Origin: JAOAPY01 sp041492185
GTDB lineage: Bacteria; Acidobacteriota; Blastocatellia; Pyrinomonadales; Pyrinomonadaceae
Length of the DNA stretch: 64,000 nucleotides
Assembly: GCA_041492185.1 (NCBI GenBank)
Contig: JBGPWL010000001.1
Coordinates: forward strand, 62,001 to 126,000
Reading direction: 5' to 3'
Below the pieces are notes generated by a model. The model had not been told where the DNA came from. It worked only from the letters and a program-made list of their open reading frames with translations, and made no database searches. Of this stretch, positions 1-8,449 are shown piece after piece (the stretch's first letter is position 1; the number at the start of each line of letters is the position of its first letter). The translations under genes and the position numbers were made by a program.

Positions 1-111
1 ACAGAAAAGCCAATCTTGATCTCGAACCCCGGCAATAAAGATCCGCGATATGTAAGGAACATCAAGTTTGTCAGCGTGGAAAAGACGCTGCCCGCATGTC
101 CGGCTCGGTAA
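1..111 (+). CDS. 3' end of an unidentified upstream gene (partial)
   Basis: Frame 1 is open from the first base to a TAA at 109-111 and gives 36 residues ending in VEKTLPACPAR. The composition is protein-like and the next gene's preferred ATG lies 29 bases downstream, which fits a short intergenic gap in an operon. The family cannot be named from so short a tail. A chance open frame of this length is possible, so confidence is modest. Confidence 0.4.
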   Translation, partial: TEKPILISNPGNKDPRYVRNIKFVSVEKTLPACPAR

Positions 112-140
112 AGCCGACGCGCGTCTCTTCCAATCGAGCT

Positions 141-1247
141 ATGAAACACTACAAGGTCATATTGTTCATGCTCGCGCCGATGGCGCTGGCATTCATCATT
201 TGTCCCCAGCAATTCTCCGGGAGTGGCGAGGTAGCGGGACAGAGGCGAGGAACGCGCAAAGTGGCAGCGCCACAAGCCGCCAGGAAAGCTCCAATCGATT
301 ACTCAAAATTCTCGCACGCTACGAAACAACATCAGGAAGCCTGCAAGAGCTGTCACAAAACGCCGACTGCAAACTGGGACAAGGTTCGGGAGTTTCCCGA
401 CGTTGCCGACTATCCCGATCACGACGCTTGCGTCCGCTGTCACCGCCAGCAATTCTTCAAAGGCGTTCAGCCCGTAATCTGCACCGTCTGTCACGTTAAG
501 ACGTCGCCACGCGATGACGCTCGCCTCGCCTTTCGCAATCCGGCGGCGCCGCAGCAGTTCACGATTGAGTTTCCGCACGACAAGCACCAGGACGTGATCG
601 CTTCGCTGCGCTGGCGGCCTAAGTCTGATCGCGCAGTCAATACTTTCTTTGTGAAGTCCGCGCACGTGCTCGATGACAAGAAACAGAATTACTACAACTG
701 CGAGATCTGCCATGTCGCGAATACAAAAGCGCTGGCTGCGCCGGCGACTGGTTGGCTTGACGGCTACGCGCCGGCGATCGATACGTTCAAAGCGGCGCCT
801 GATGGTCACGCGTCGTGTTTCAATTGTCACTGGAAAAGTCAGGAACCGATTAGGAACAACTGCGGCGGCTGTCACAAGCTCGCCAACGCGCCGTTTGTTC
901 TGCCGGCGTCTCACGAACGGAAGTCAATCAAGTTCCGACACGAGGGTGGCGGCGAGAAAAGGACCCACGCCGTTCCACCAACCGAATGCACGAGCTGCCA
1001 CATCAACATTACGAAGTCTGCGACGTTGAGAGGCCTGAAGCCTGACGTGCCGATTACTGGCTGCACCGAATGCCATAATAAATCAGGTATTCGTCAGGAT
1101 CTGAATAAGGAGTTGGCGTCTCTTGATCAGGACAAGAAGTTTGTGTGCAGTTATTGCCACACTTCGAACGTAGGCAAGCTCGACCCGCCCGCAAGTCACT
1201 ACGTCGTAGCAGAGCGACGGGCGCTGAAGCGGAAGGATTTGAAGTGA
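141..1247 (+). CDS. Secreted nonahaem cytochrome c
   Basis: The 368-residue product begins with a hydrophobic export signal (about residues 5-21) and then carries nine CxxCH haem-binding motifs, the first at 68-72 (CKSCH) and the last at 336-340 (CSYCH). Scattered extra His residues (for example FPHDKH, KFRHEG) could be distal ligands, as in multihaem cytochromes of the c3/NrfH/octahaem type. It should act in the periplasm or at the outer surface as an electron conduit; the partner is not shown by sequence. The ATG at 141 was chosen over an upstream ATG at 96 because the signal peptide begins there. Its stop overlaps the next gene's start, so the two are very likely cotranscribed and translationally coupled. 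Confidence 0.88.
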   Translation: MKHYKVILFMLAPMALAFIICPQQFSGSGEVAGQRRGTRKVAAPQAARKAPIDYSKFSHATKQHQEACKSCHKTPTANWDKVREFPDVADYPDHDACVRCHRQQFFKGVQPVICTVCHVKTSPRDDARLAFRNPAAPQQFTIEFPHDKHQDVIASLRWRPKSDRAVNTFFVKSAHVLDDKKQNYYNCEICHVANTKALAAPATGWLDGYAPAIDTFKAAPDGHASCFNCHWKSQEPIRNNCGGCHKLANAPFVLPASHERKSIKFRHEGGGEKRTHAVPPTECTSCHINITKSATLRGLKPDVPITGCTECHNKSGIRQDLNKELASLDQDKKFVCSYCHTSNVGKLDPPASHYVVAERRALKRKDLK

Positions 1248-2338
1248 GCGTTCCCAAGGAAAAGCTTGCGACTGGCTCGACCGGGATGCGTTGCGGCGAT
1301 GGTTGGCTCGCTCTTACCGTTCGCGCCCTGGCGTGCTGTTGTGCCTTGGGGCTCATTTCCTTAGCTCCAGCGGAGCGACATGTTTATAGTTACGGTCCGC
1401 CAAGCCGACAGCCAAGCTCCGTAGGAGCGATACCTCGCAACCAAAGGAACAATCAGGCGAGCCACAACATGTCCCTCCTACGGAGCTCGCCAGATACGTC
1501 GACACGCCGCGCCTATGAACATTTCATCCCTACGGGACTCGTCGCGCGGCTTGTCACCAATGATCGTCTCAGCGACACCATTCAAGGTCCTGAACTCGAC
1601 TACTCAACCTTCAAACACGCTAGCCAGCGTCATGCTTCGCTTAAGTGCACGGATTGTCATCAGCGCACGGCGGACAATTCCGTGATGCCGGCGTTTCCCG
1701 GACACCAGGCGTGTATGAATTGTCACACGGGACAGTTTGTCACCCCGCGGACGCCGATGTGCGCGATCTGTCACTCAAACGTAGCGAGCGCTAAAGCACC
1801 GCTCAAAGCCTTCCCAACAACCTTCAAAGAGAATTTCAATGTTACTTTCGATCACGCGCAACACATGAGCCTGCTCGCGCGACCGAAGAATGGATGTGCC
1901 GCCTGTCATGACAAGCAACTTAATCGCGGCGCGGCACTCGCGATTCCCACCGGCTTGAGTGCGCACAGCCAGTGTTACTCTTGTCACACTCCCGCTAGCA
2001 CTTCTGCCGGCGGAAAAGAAATCGCCTCGTGCGGTGTGTGCCACCAGGAAAAACCATTTGCGCGGACGTCCACCAATAGTCCGGCGTTTCGGCTGGGTTT
2101 TGCTCATGCGAAACATGGACCGCGGCAGCGTCTGGAATGCGCGACGTGTCACACGTTGACTGCGGGCTTGCCACAAGGGAAACAAGTCAGCTCGCCGCGC
2201 GCGTCCGAACACTTTTCGACAGGCGGCGGGCAAAGTTGCGGGGCTTGTCATAACGGGAAACGGTCTTTCGGAGGCGACCTCGCGTTCAAAGATTGCCGGC
2301 GTTGTCATACCGGTCCGACTTTCCGCCTCCCAATGTAA
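1244..2338 (+). CDS. Secreted nonahaem cytochrome c with repeat-derived N-terminal linker
   Basis: The 364-residue protein has nine CxxCH motifs from residue 135 (CTDCH) to 351-355 (CRRCH). The chosen start is a GTG at 1244 whose last bases overlap the previous stop (GTGA), preceded by an AAGGA ribosome-binding site; an ATG at 1286 is the alternative. A hydrophobic signal (about 21-43) is followed by about 60 residues (40-99) of Ser/Arg-rich sequence. That stretch is encoded by a dispersed inverted repeat (1362-1540) and does not resemble cytochrome sequence. After residue 115 the protein resembles the neighbouring nonahaem protein in its haem spacing and in the DYSxFxHAxxxH motif before haem 1, suggesting duplication. 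The likely role is periplasmic electron transfer with its neighbour. Confidence 0.85.
   Translation: MSVPKEKLATGSTGMRCGDGWLALTVRALACCCALGLISLAPAERHVYSYGPPSRQPSSVGAIPRNQRNNQASHNMSLLRSSPDTSTRRAYEHFIPTGLVARLVTNDRLSDTIQGPELDYSTFKHASQRHASLKCTDCHQRTADNSVMPAFPGHQACMNCHTGQFVTPRTPMCAICHSNVASAKAPLKAFPTTFKENFNVTFDHAQHMSLLARPKNGCAACHDKQLNRGAALAIPTGLSAHSQCYSCHTPASTSAGGKEIASCGVCHQEKPFARTSTNSPAFRLGFAHAKHGPRQRLECATCHTLTAGLPQGKQVSSPRASEHFSTGGGQSCGACHNGKRSFGGDLAFKDCRRCHTGPTFRLPM
1362..1540. repeat. Dispersed CTCCGTAGGAGCGA inverted repeat inside a coding sequence
   Basis: Direct units at 1362-1389 (AGCTCCAGCGGAGCGACAT, then TTTATAG) and 1414-1430 (AGCTCCGTAGGAGCGAT) are followed by inverted units at 1468-1487 (CCTCCTACGGAGCT core) and 1519-1540 (ATCCCTACGGGACTC core). 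The same family occurs between genes at 11577-11742 and in a GC-variant form at 61979-62152. Here it lies in frame within a nonahaem cytochrome gene just after the signal peptide. Confidence 0.8.
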
Positions 2339-2517
2339 CCGCGATTCAATTAGTCCCGAATGACAAGTTTGACACCTCCGTCTTAGCCAATTAAGATCTA
2401 CGCCGGCTTTGAGAGTTGCCAACTCCGTGTACGTTTTGCTCATCAGAGCTTTGCAAGCCCCTCCCCGATCTAAGCCAAGGTGCTGCTATCAAAATCATTG
2501 TTAGAGGAAGACAGAAG

Positions 2518-3093
2518 ATGAAACTGAAGATTGTTCTGATTGCCCTGCTCGGTTGTATCGCTCTAATTATTGGCGGGAGTGGTTTACGACTATCGTCCGC
2601 GCAAACTCCGGAGAAAGAGAGCAAGACGCAGCCAAAAGAAGTCGTGCTGGATAAAGACAGCCAGTCAGACAAATACGGTGAGGTTCCTTTCAATCACGAG
2701 AACCATTCGATGAAGAATTACAATCCGGATGGAGTAACAGTCACCGCCTGCATCTTTTGCCACCACACCGATCAGCCGGCAGCAGATCTCAAGGCCCCGC
2801 TGAAAACTTCGGAACGCACTGTCGCGTTGACGGCGGCGTTGTTGCAAGCAGCGGATGCAAAGGCCGTGAAGACGTGTCGTGCTTGCCACTTGCAAGCCGG
2901 CGACGACAGTGCGCCGACGCCTACAATTCAGGAGGCAGATAAACCCGCGCCGACGAAGTTGACCAATGAAGTTGCGTATCACAAGAACTGCAACATCTGT
3001 CACGACAAAGCGCTCGCCGCGCGGCCGCAATTGAAGGAAAAGAAGATCGCCGGGTCAAACGATTGTCTGCCCTGCCACAAGCCCGTGAGTTAA
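2518..3093 (+). CDS. Secreted tetrahaem cytochrome c (c3-like)
   Basis: The protein has 191 residues, with a signal peptide (LIALLGCIALIIGGSGL near residues 7-23) and four CxxCH motifs: CIFCH (followed by a second His), CRACH, CNICH and CLPCH. The early FNHENH motif resembles the F-x-H-x-x-H distal ligand motif of class III (c3-type) tetrahaem cytochromes. The ATG at 2518 is preceded by AGAGGAAG. It lies 180 bases after the nonahaem pair on the same strand and converges with the FHA-haem gene. It could be the small soluble shuttle between the larger multihaem proteins; that is inferred from position and size only. Confidence 0.85.
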   Translation: MKLKIVLIALLGCIALIIGGSGLRLSSAQTPEKESKTQPKEVVLDKDSQSDKYGEVPFNHENHSMKNYNPDGVTVTACIFCHHTDQPAADLKAPLKTSERTVALTAALLQAADAKAVKTCRACHLQAGDDSAPTPTIQEADKPAPTKLTNEVAYHKNCNICHDKALAARPQLKEKKIAGSNDCLPCHKPVS

Positions 3094-3125
3094 GCACGCG
3101 AGCCGCTATCTCGCCGCTTCGGCTT

Positions 3126-4574
3126 CTATTTGGTCCCATTACTCGAACCCGAAAAAGTATTAGCCATCAACGACGGATTCCAGTGCCGTTTGTCTTTCAC
3201 GTGCTGGACGTGACACGACGTGCAATTCGGTTTATCGGCCGCAATCAGAGCGCGTCCCGTCGCAATTTCGATCCGCCCATTATGACAAGCACCGCAAGTC
3301 TGGCGCGGTGTTTCGCGATCGGGCGGATTGTGTGACTTGTGACAACTCGAACACGACAACTGTCCTCGCGCGTCAGCCGGCATGCCCGTAGCTGCGCGCA
3401 CCCTCCCCACGTGAATGGTATGAAATTGTTTGCTGTGCCACTGCTCGTCGTTGTCGGTGGCTAGCCGCAGTACGTCTATTTTTTTCGCTGCCCAATCACT
3501 GTCGCTCAGTCCTTTCCAGACCCACTTGCCATTCACCAGCGGATAACCAAACGCACCTCCATGCGGCGTGCCCACGCGCCTGCCACCATACGTCTGCTTG
3601 TTCGCATCGTTGTGGCACTGCGTGCAGGTGAGCAGCGCGGCTTCGGCCGGCTTGAAATTGGCGCCCTGGTGCTCCGCGTGACACGTCGTGCAACCAATGC
3701 CGGCAGCCTGGTGCGGCGGAATCACAGTGGCAACAAATGCATCGGCATTATGGCAAGCAGCGCAGTTTGCTTCCATACTTCCTCTGAGCGAATGACACGT
3801 CGTGCAGGAATTCGCATTGGGCCGCGCCGCAATTGCGGGGAGCAGAATCAATTGATTTTGCGCGTGCGCTTTCGACACCGGCGCGGGCGCGTAAGCATTC
3901 ACGTACCAATAAGCGGCTAAGACGGAGACGAGCGTCACAACGATCCCGCCCCAGATAAAAAACGAAACGGGCCAGCGCCGCGCCAGATCCGTTGTGGGCA
4001 GCCAGTTAAATTGACCCTTGCCGGTTCTTCTTTGGCTGCGCGGAAAGAGCGGCGAGGGGCGCACCATCTTGCCGGCTTCGCGGATCCGCTTGTCCCAGAA
4101 AATATCAAGCGCCTTCGTTCCCGGTAACGGCGCCGCTCGTTTCGGCGCAGCACGTTTCTTCTCGGCTGAGGCATCCTTCAACAGATCTTCAAGCTTTTGC
4201 GTTTCGACCCTCGCGCTACTCGCATCCAGGCGATGTGCAGACCTCCCGATTTGAAGCGAGACTTTGATTACCAGCGCGCCTTCGCTGCGCTCAATGTCGA
4301 GCAGAAAAGGGCCGACCTCGATCACATCGCCTGCGCCGAGGGCTTCATTTTCTTCAACTGCTTTTCCGTTGAGCTTAACAGGATTCGCCGGACGAAGCCC
4401 AAAGACGTAATAGTCGCCCTCGATCTGTTTGATGCCTCCCTGCACCCGCGAAACGGATGGATGATTCAGCAACAGTTCGCACTCCTGGAGACGCCCGATC
4501 AACAAACCATCCGTAATGATGGTTACAGGGTCCTGCACCAGGTCCTCGCGCACAACGATGAATTTGTTCCCCAT
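3126..4574 (-). CDS. FHA domain - transmembrane - heptahaem cytochrome c fusion
   Basis: The protein has 482 residues. Residues 1-100 look like an FHA fold: an IGR turn (26-28), a VSR motif (41-43) with Gln where the usual His of the SxxH motif sits, and LNG (68-70). A basic Pro/Lys linker follows, then one transmembrane helix (about 203-222), and then seven CxxCH motifs from 257-261 (CTTCH) onward. The expected topology is FHA in the cytoplasm and haems in the periplasm. FHA domains bind phosphothreonine; joining one to a haem chain would let phosphorylation state influence membrane redox protein assembly, which is inference. The ATG at 4574 starts the FHA core; no strong ribosome-binding site is seen. 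It follows the cNMP/iron-sulfur gene by 29 bases, so the two probably form one operon. Confidence 0.82.
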   Translation of the reverse strand: MGNKFIVVREDLVQDPVTIITDGLLIGRLQECELLLNHPSVSRVQGGIKQIEGDYYVFGLRPANPVKLNGKAVEENEALGAGDVIEVGPFLLDIERSEGALVIKVSLQIGRSAHRLDASSARVETQKLEDLLKDASAEKKRAAPKRAAPLPGTKALDIFWDKRIREAGKMVRPSPLFPRSQRRTGKGQFNWLPTTDLARRWPVSFFIWGGIVVTLVSVLAAYWYVNAYAPAPVSKAHAQNQLILLPAIAARPNANSCTTCHSLRGSMEANCAACHNADAFVATVIPPHQAAGIGCTTCHAEHQGANFKPAEAALLTCTQCHNDANKQTYGGRRVGTPHGGAFGYPLVNGKWVWKGLSDSDWAAKKIDVLRLATDNDEQWHSKQFHTIHVGRVRAATGMPADARGQLSCSSCHKSHNPPDRETPRQTCGACHNGRIEIATGRALIAADKPNCTSCHVQHVKDKRHWNPSLMANTFSGSSNGTK

Positions 4575-4603
4575 CTGGTTAGTAACGAATATTCCTGAAC
4601 GAT

Positions 4604-7078
4604 CTATTTGACGGCAAAGAATACTACTTGAATCATGTGCACCAGCATCAAGCCGAGCATCAGCGACGTCGAGATCACATGCGGCGCAATCCAAATGCGC
4701 AGCGTCTTGTGCAGATAGATCAGAGCATCAACGCGGCGCAACGTCACCGCGGTCTCAACAGCTTCCAGCAGCAGCGTCCTTTCCGCAGCAGTAGCCATTC
4801 GGGTTGTGCGTTCCTTGAATTGCTCCCGCGCGTCGGCAAGTTCACGCTTCAATTCCTGGCGGCGAAAAAACTGGCGAAACAGAAAAGGCCAGCCAAGAAA
4901 GTGTTTACGCACCTTCTCCTCGATCTCTTCGCGCAGCCAGCCCTCGCTCTTTTTGACCATCGCTGCAAACGATTCGCGCAACTCGCCGCGGCGGCCCAGC
5001 AGATTCTCTATGAGCAAAGGTTCGCCCTCGAGGCTCGTCAAAAGACGCGGCGCCACGATGTATGAAGCTATGCCGAGCAGCCCCGAGACAATGACTCCGA
5101 TGAAAGAAACGTACAGCAACGTCGTCAACATTCCGCCCGTGTGCGTGCCCGCGTGCATCAGTAGCAGCACTGTAGCGATCGTGCCCGCGTAAACATGCGC
5201 CAGCAACCAATAGCGCAGCGCGCCTGCACGCCGACGGTATATCTGCTTTCGGATTGGATAACTCATGACCGCTACGACACCGATCAAACCAACGAGACCC
5301 GTGGCCCAGCGCATTGTCAGCCACGTACCGCCAAGATGGCCGCCGAACCCGTGATGCGCCAGGCCGCACGCGGCCGCGATCGCCAGAACGATCGTCGAAA
5401 GAATTCCCCCGGCGTGCCACACGCGGGCAAGCGGATCGCTCTTGTGGATGTTTCTGCCGATGGCGTGCGTCTCGTCTCGAAAGACGACGCCAAGTGCGTT
5501 ATTGATCTCGCTAAAGTATTCGAGCGGGTCGACGCGCACCAGCGCGCCAGTTGGACAATTCTCCTCGCATGAATAGGCTTTCCGGCGAGCGCCCGGCGGA
5601 TTGAGCGGCGTGTCTTCGCAGAGATTGCATTTGATCGCGACCATGTCGTCACCTTGCACCGGTGTCAACGTGGCAGTTGGCGCAGAGAGACTGAGAATCC
5701 GTCTCAATTTATTTGTCAGGCTTAATTGCGCAACCGGTTCCGGCGTGCGAGGCACCATCGAGATCGCGTCGTAAGGACACTGCGTGGCACAATCGAAACA
5801 GCCGATGCAGGTAGCCGGATCGATATCGACGTGTCCCGTCTTGTCGCGAAAGATCGATCCAGTGGGACAGCCGGTGAGACACTCCGGATCCTTGCAATGC
5901 ATACACACTTGCGGTGAAAGCACGTGTTGTGTCTTGCCGCCTACTTTCACAGGGCGCACGATCTGAATACCGCGCCGCAGCAGGCGTGATTGACCATGGA
6001 CCTTATGGCAGGCCAGCGAACAATTGCCGCAGCGGACGCACAAATCCATATCCATTACGAGAAGATTTGCGCCGTCAACGATGCCGGTCGAAATCTCCTG
6101 TTCGGCGGAAGCCATCACGCGCAAGTCGGGCACCTCTTCGATCGTCGCCGGCAATTTGTCGTCGGCACTCGAAAAACCAGAGAACACAGAAATGACTTGG
6201 CCTCGCAGGGAGTCTCCTGTTAACAGCTCGATTGGTACTTCGAGTGCCTCCGTTCGCGCCATCACCGACGCGTTGTACTTCCACGTGCCGCCTTCCTTTC
6301 CACCTTCGAGTCCCAGGCAATTTCCCGCGCCAAGAAAATCAACACCAATATTCTCGCCCACTCCGAGCGCGATGCCGGTGTCGCCGGCGTCAAACGGAAT
6401 CCCGCGCACGCGACGCACCCAACCGCTTTTGATCAGAATGATCTTGTCGACGGGTGTTCCTTCCTGGCACAACACGTGATGCTTGCCGTAAACAACGAAC
6501 TTTGAGATTTGTTTGAGTCGCTCGATACTCTCTTCACTGGTTTGTCCACCCATCACGTGGCTCAGGTCCTCGAGGACGCGCCCGAAACCATGCGCGCGAT
6601 ACGTATTGTCCAGGGCCTGGCCAAACTTCGGTAACTTTCTGAGCAAACGAAGCGCGGGACGCGTTACTTCGAGCACAGCCGCGTGGCCATCGCGCGGAAC
6701 GCTGACGGTGGCATTGCGTTCGACGCCCGCGAGCACCGACATCTCGCCGAACAACGTCCCTGGTGGTAGCTGGCTGATCTTTCGTTGCACGCCGCTTGGA
6801 TCTTTGACGAAGACATCCAGAACACCATCGACGGAAATGTAAAAAGTATTCCCGCCCCACTCGCCCTGCTGCATGATGTCTTCGCCCCCGGCGTAGATGA
6901 GCAGACGCACGTAAGGGCCGACCTTTTTGCCGCCGGTGTAGTCGCGACCGCGCACTATGACTTCGAGATCGGTGGCGTACTTCAGCTTGCCGCCCTGCTC
7001 TTCGAATAACTCGGCGGTTAAAGGAAGGTTCTTAACGGCGTCGGCGACAGCTTCCTGATCCGTGATCGCTCGTGGCAT
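4604..7078 (-). CDS. Tandem cNMP-binding domains + polyferredoxin + His-rich membrane domain
   Basis: The protein has 824 residues. Residues about 55-165 form a cyclic-nucleotide-binding fold with a near-canonical phosphate cassette (FGEMSVLAGVERNA, Arg 121). Residues about 185-300 form a second copy whose cassette (CLGLEGG...YNASV) lacks the Arg and may not bind ligand. Residues 347-512 carry four cysteine groups (CVRCGNCSLAC, CMHCKDPECLTGC, CIGCFDCATQC, CNLCED...SCEENC) as in four-cluster DmsB/HybA-type electron-transfer subunits. Several membrane helices follow (about 553-575, 590-608, 622-645, 652-676, 793-823). Histidines at 555, 628, 642, 646, 790, 800 and 814 could ligate haem b. The arrangement suggests cytoplasmic ferredoxin-type electrons passed into the membrane under nucleotide control, with the downstream FHA-haem protein as outlet. 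The function is inferred. Confidence 0.85.
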   Translation of the reverse strand: MPRAITDQEAVADAVKNLPLTAELFEEQGGKLKYATDLEVIVRGRDYTGGKKVGPYVRLLIYAGGEDIMQQGEWGGNTFYISVDGVLDVFVKDPSGVQRKISQLPPGTLFGEMSVLAGVERNATVSVPRDGHAAVLEVTRPALRLLRKLPKFGQALDNTYRAHGFGRVLEDLSHVMGGQTSEESIERLKQISKFVVYGKHHVLCQEGTPVDKIILIKSGWVRRVRGIPFDAGDTGIALGVGENIGVDFLGAGNCLGLEGGKEGGTWKYNASVMARTEALEVPIELLTGDSLRGQVISVFSGFSSADDKLPATIEEVPDLRVMASAEQEISTGIVDGANLLVMDMDLCVRCGNCSLACHKVHGQSRLLRRGIQIVRPVKVGGKTQHVLSPQVCMHCKDPECLTGCPTGSIFRDKTGHVDIDPATCIGCFDCATQCPYDAISMVPRTPEPVAQLSLTNKLRRILSLSAPTATLTPVQGDDMVAIKCNLCEDTPLNPPGARRKAYSCEENCPTGALVRVDPLEYFSEINNALGVVFRDETHAIGRNIHKSDPLARVWHAGGILSTIVLAIAAACGLAHHGFGGHLGGTWLTMRWATGLVGLIGVVAVMSYPIRKQIYRRRAGALRYWLLAHVYAGTIATVLLLMHAGTHTGGMLTTLLYVSFIGVIVSGLLGIASYIVAPRLLTSLEGEPLLIENLLGRRGELRESFAAMVKKSEGWLREEIEEKVRKHFLGWPFLFRQFFRRQELKRELADAREQFKERTTRMATAAERTLLLEAVETAVTLRRVDALIYLHKTLRIWIAPHVISTSLMLGLMLVHMIQVVFFAVK

Positions 7079-7145
7079 GGTGGGTTTATACTACTAAGAG
7101 ATAAAAAGATAAACGACGAAATCAGACACGGCATTCCCAGTTCGC

Positions 7146-7195
7146 TTGTGGCACGCGCATCTTGCGCGTGATTCACGGGCGGGACGCCCTTGCCA
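7146..7195. repeat. Interspersed GTGGCACGCGCATCTTGCGC-type repeat
   Basis: Between divergent genes (4604-7078 minus, 7304 plus) lies a GC-rich block that begins GTGGCACGCGC, contains GCGCATCTTGCGCG and GGGCGGGACGCCC partial palindromes, and ends TTGCCAC, so its two ends are inverted (GTGGCA/TGCCAC). No second copy is evident in this window. It interrupts what would otherwise be a promoter region for both genes. Confidence 0.45.
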
Positions 7196-7303
7196 CTCTT
7201 CAAACTGAACCAGCACGAATGAGTTATTTCGCTAAGCTCCAACTCCTCTTCATGCTAAAGTGTAGCGTCTGAGGAATCAGCGCAAGATACCACGCTTTCA
7301 AAC

Positions 7304-8449
7304 ATGCCATTGGATTCTCTTTATTCTCTCCCGATCGAACAGCAGATTGGACAGTTTTTCTACATTGGACTTCCCGGCACGGAGCTCGACAACGAGACGC
7401 GCGCGCTGGTCAGCGAGGTCAAGCCTGGCGGCGTGATTATTTTCGGTCGCAATGTCGCGGGGCCCGAACAGTTGCGCGCGCTGCTCGATGGTGTGCGCGA
7501 GCTCCTTCCGGTCGCGCCGTTAACGGGAATCGATCAGGAAGGTGGATTGGTAGACCGTATGCGACGGATCTTCACGCCGATGCCTGCGGCTCGTGTGATT
7601 CGCCAGCACGGCGATCTGGCAGCGGCGCGCTCCCTGGGGCGTATCACTGGCGAGGTTCTGCGCATGCTGGGGTTCAACATGAATTTCGCGCCGGTGATGT
7701 CCTTAATGACCGACGAGCGCGACCTATTGTCGAATGGTCTTTACTCGCGCTCGTTCGGACGCTCGCCCGGCGAAGTGCTCGGTTATACGACTGTGTACTT
7801 GCGTGGTTTGCAAGGCGCGGGGTGTCTTGGTTGCCTAAAACATTTCCCCGGCATCGGCGGGGGCGAGGTCGATTCGCACGAGCAGATGCCATTGGTGCAC
7901 CTTTCGCATGACGACCTGATTGCGCAGGACCTGGCGCCGTACATCGAGTTGTTTCAGCGCAAAGACGATCGCGTTCGTTCTGTGATGGTGAGCCATGGTG
8001 GCTTTCCCAACGTCGATATCAGGGCTGAGACTACCGGCGGACTGATCGAGCCGGCCTCGCTCAACTACAACATCGTGACAAAACTTTTGCGTGAGGAGTT
8101 AGGCTACAAGCATCTGGTTCTAACTGACGATCTCGAAATGGGCGCCATCGGAAACCATTGCCAAATCGAAGAGGCAGTCGTGCGCGCCTTTCTTGCCGGC
8201 GAAGATATGTTGCTCATTTGCGCGCACCAGGAAATTATTCGCCGTGGTTATCAGGCGCTCCTCAAAGCGGCCCGCGATGGCAAGCTCCCCAAAGATCGCA
8301 TCCGCGCGTCACTGAAGCGCATTGCGGCAACCAAATCAATCGTTCAACCGGCGTTGCCCCTGGACCTCGAGCGCTTCAAGTCTCTGTCCGAGGAGATCGC
8401 TACGCTCAACAGCAAACTCAATTATCAATACGGAGGAACCGTTCTATGA
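7304..8449 (+). CDS. nagZ: Beta-N-acetylhexosaminidase, GH3 family (NagZ-like)
   Basis: The 381-residue, apparently cytoplasmic protein has the GH3 features of NagZ, which removes N-acetylglucosamine from anhydro-muropeptides during cell-wall recycling. Visible motifs are GVIIFGRNV, GIDQEGGLVDR, LKHFPG with a following DSHEQMP (the His usually acts as acid/base), and LTDDLEMGAI with the nucleophile Asp. The loop after KHFPG reads IGGGEVDSH instead of the common HGDTxxDSH, a departure to note. There is no signal peptide. The gene ends in a four-base ATGA overlap with a peptide-binding lipoprotein gene, which supports a role in salvaging wall or peptide material. Confidence 0.88.
   Translation: MPLDSLYSLPIEQQIGQFFYIGLPGTELDNETRALVSEVKPGGVIIFGRNVAGPEQLRALLDGVRELLPVAPLTGIDQEGGLVDRMRRIFTPMPAARVIRQHGDLAAARSLGRITGEVLRMLGFNMNFAPVMSLMTDERDLLSNGLYSRSFGRSPGEVLGYTTVYLRGLQGAGCLGCLKHFPGIGGGEVDSHEQMPLVHLSHDDLIAQDLAPYIELFQRKDDRVRSVMVSHGGFPNVDIRAETTGGLIEPASLNYNIVTKLLREELGYKHLVLTDDLEMGAIGNHCQIEEAVVRAFLAGEDMLLICAHQEIIRRGYQALLKAARDGKLPKDRIRASLKRIAATKSIVQPALPLDLERFKSLSEEIATLNSKLNYQYGGTVL

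Noticed and set aside
303..914. 203-residue minus-strand frame in the first nonahaem gene
   Set aside because: It is antisense to a frame with nine CxxCH motifs; its Arg/Val-rich sequence is a shadow of that gene.
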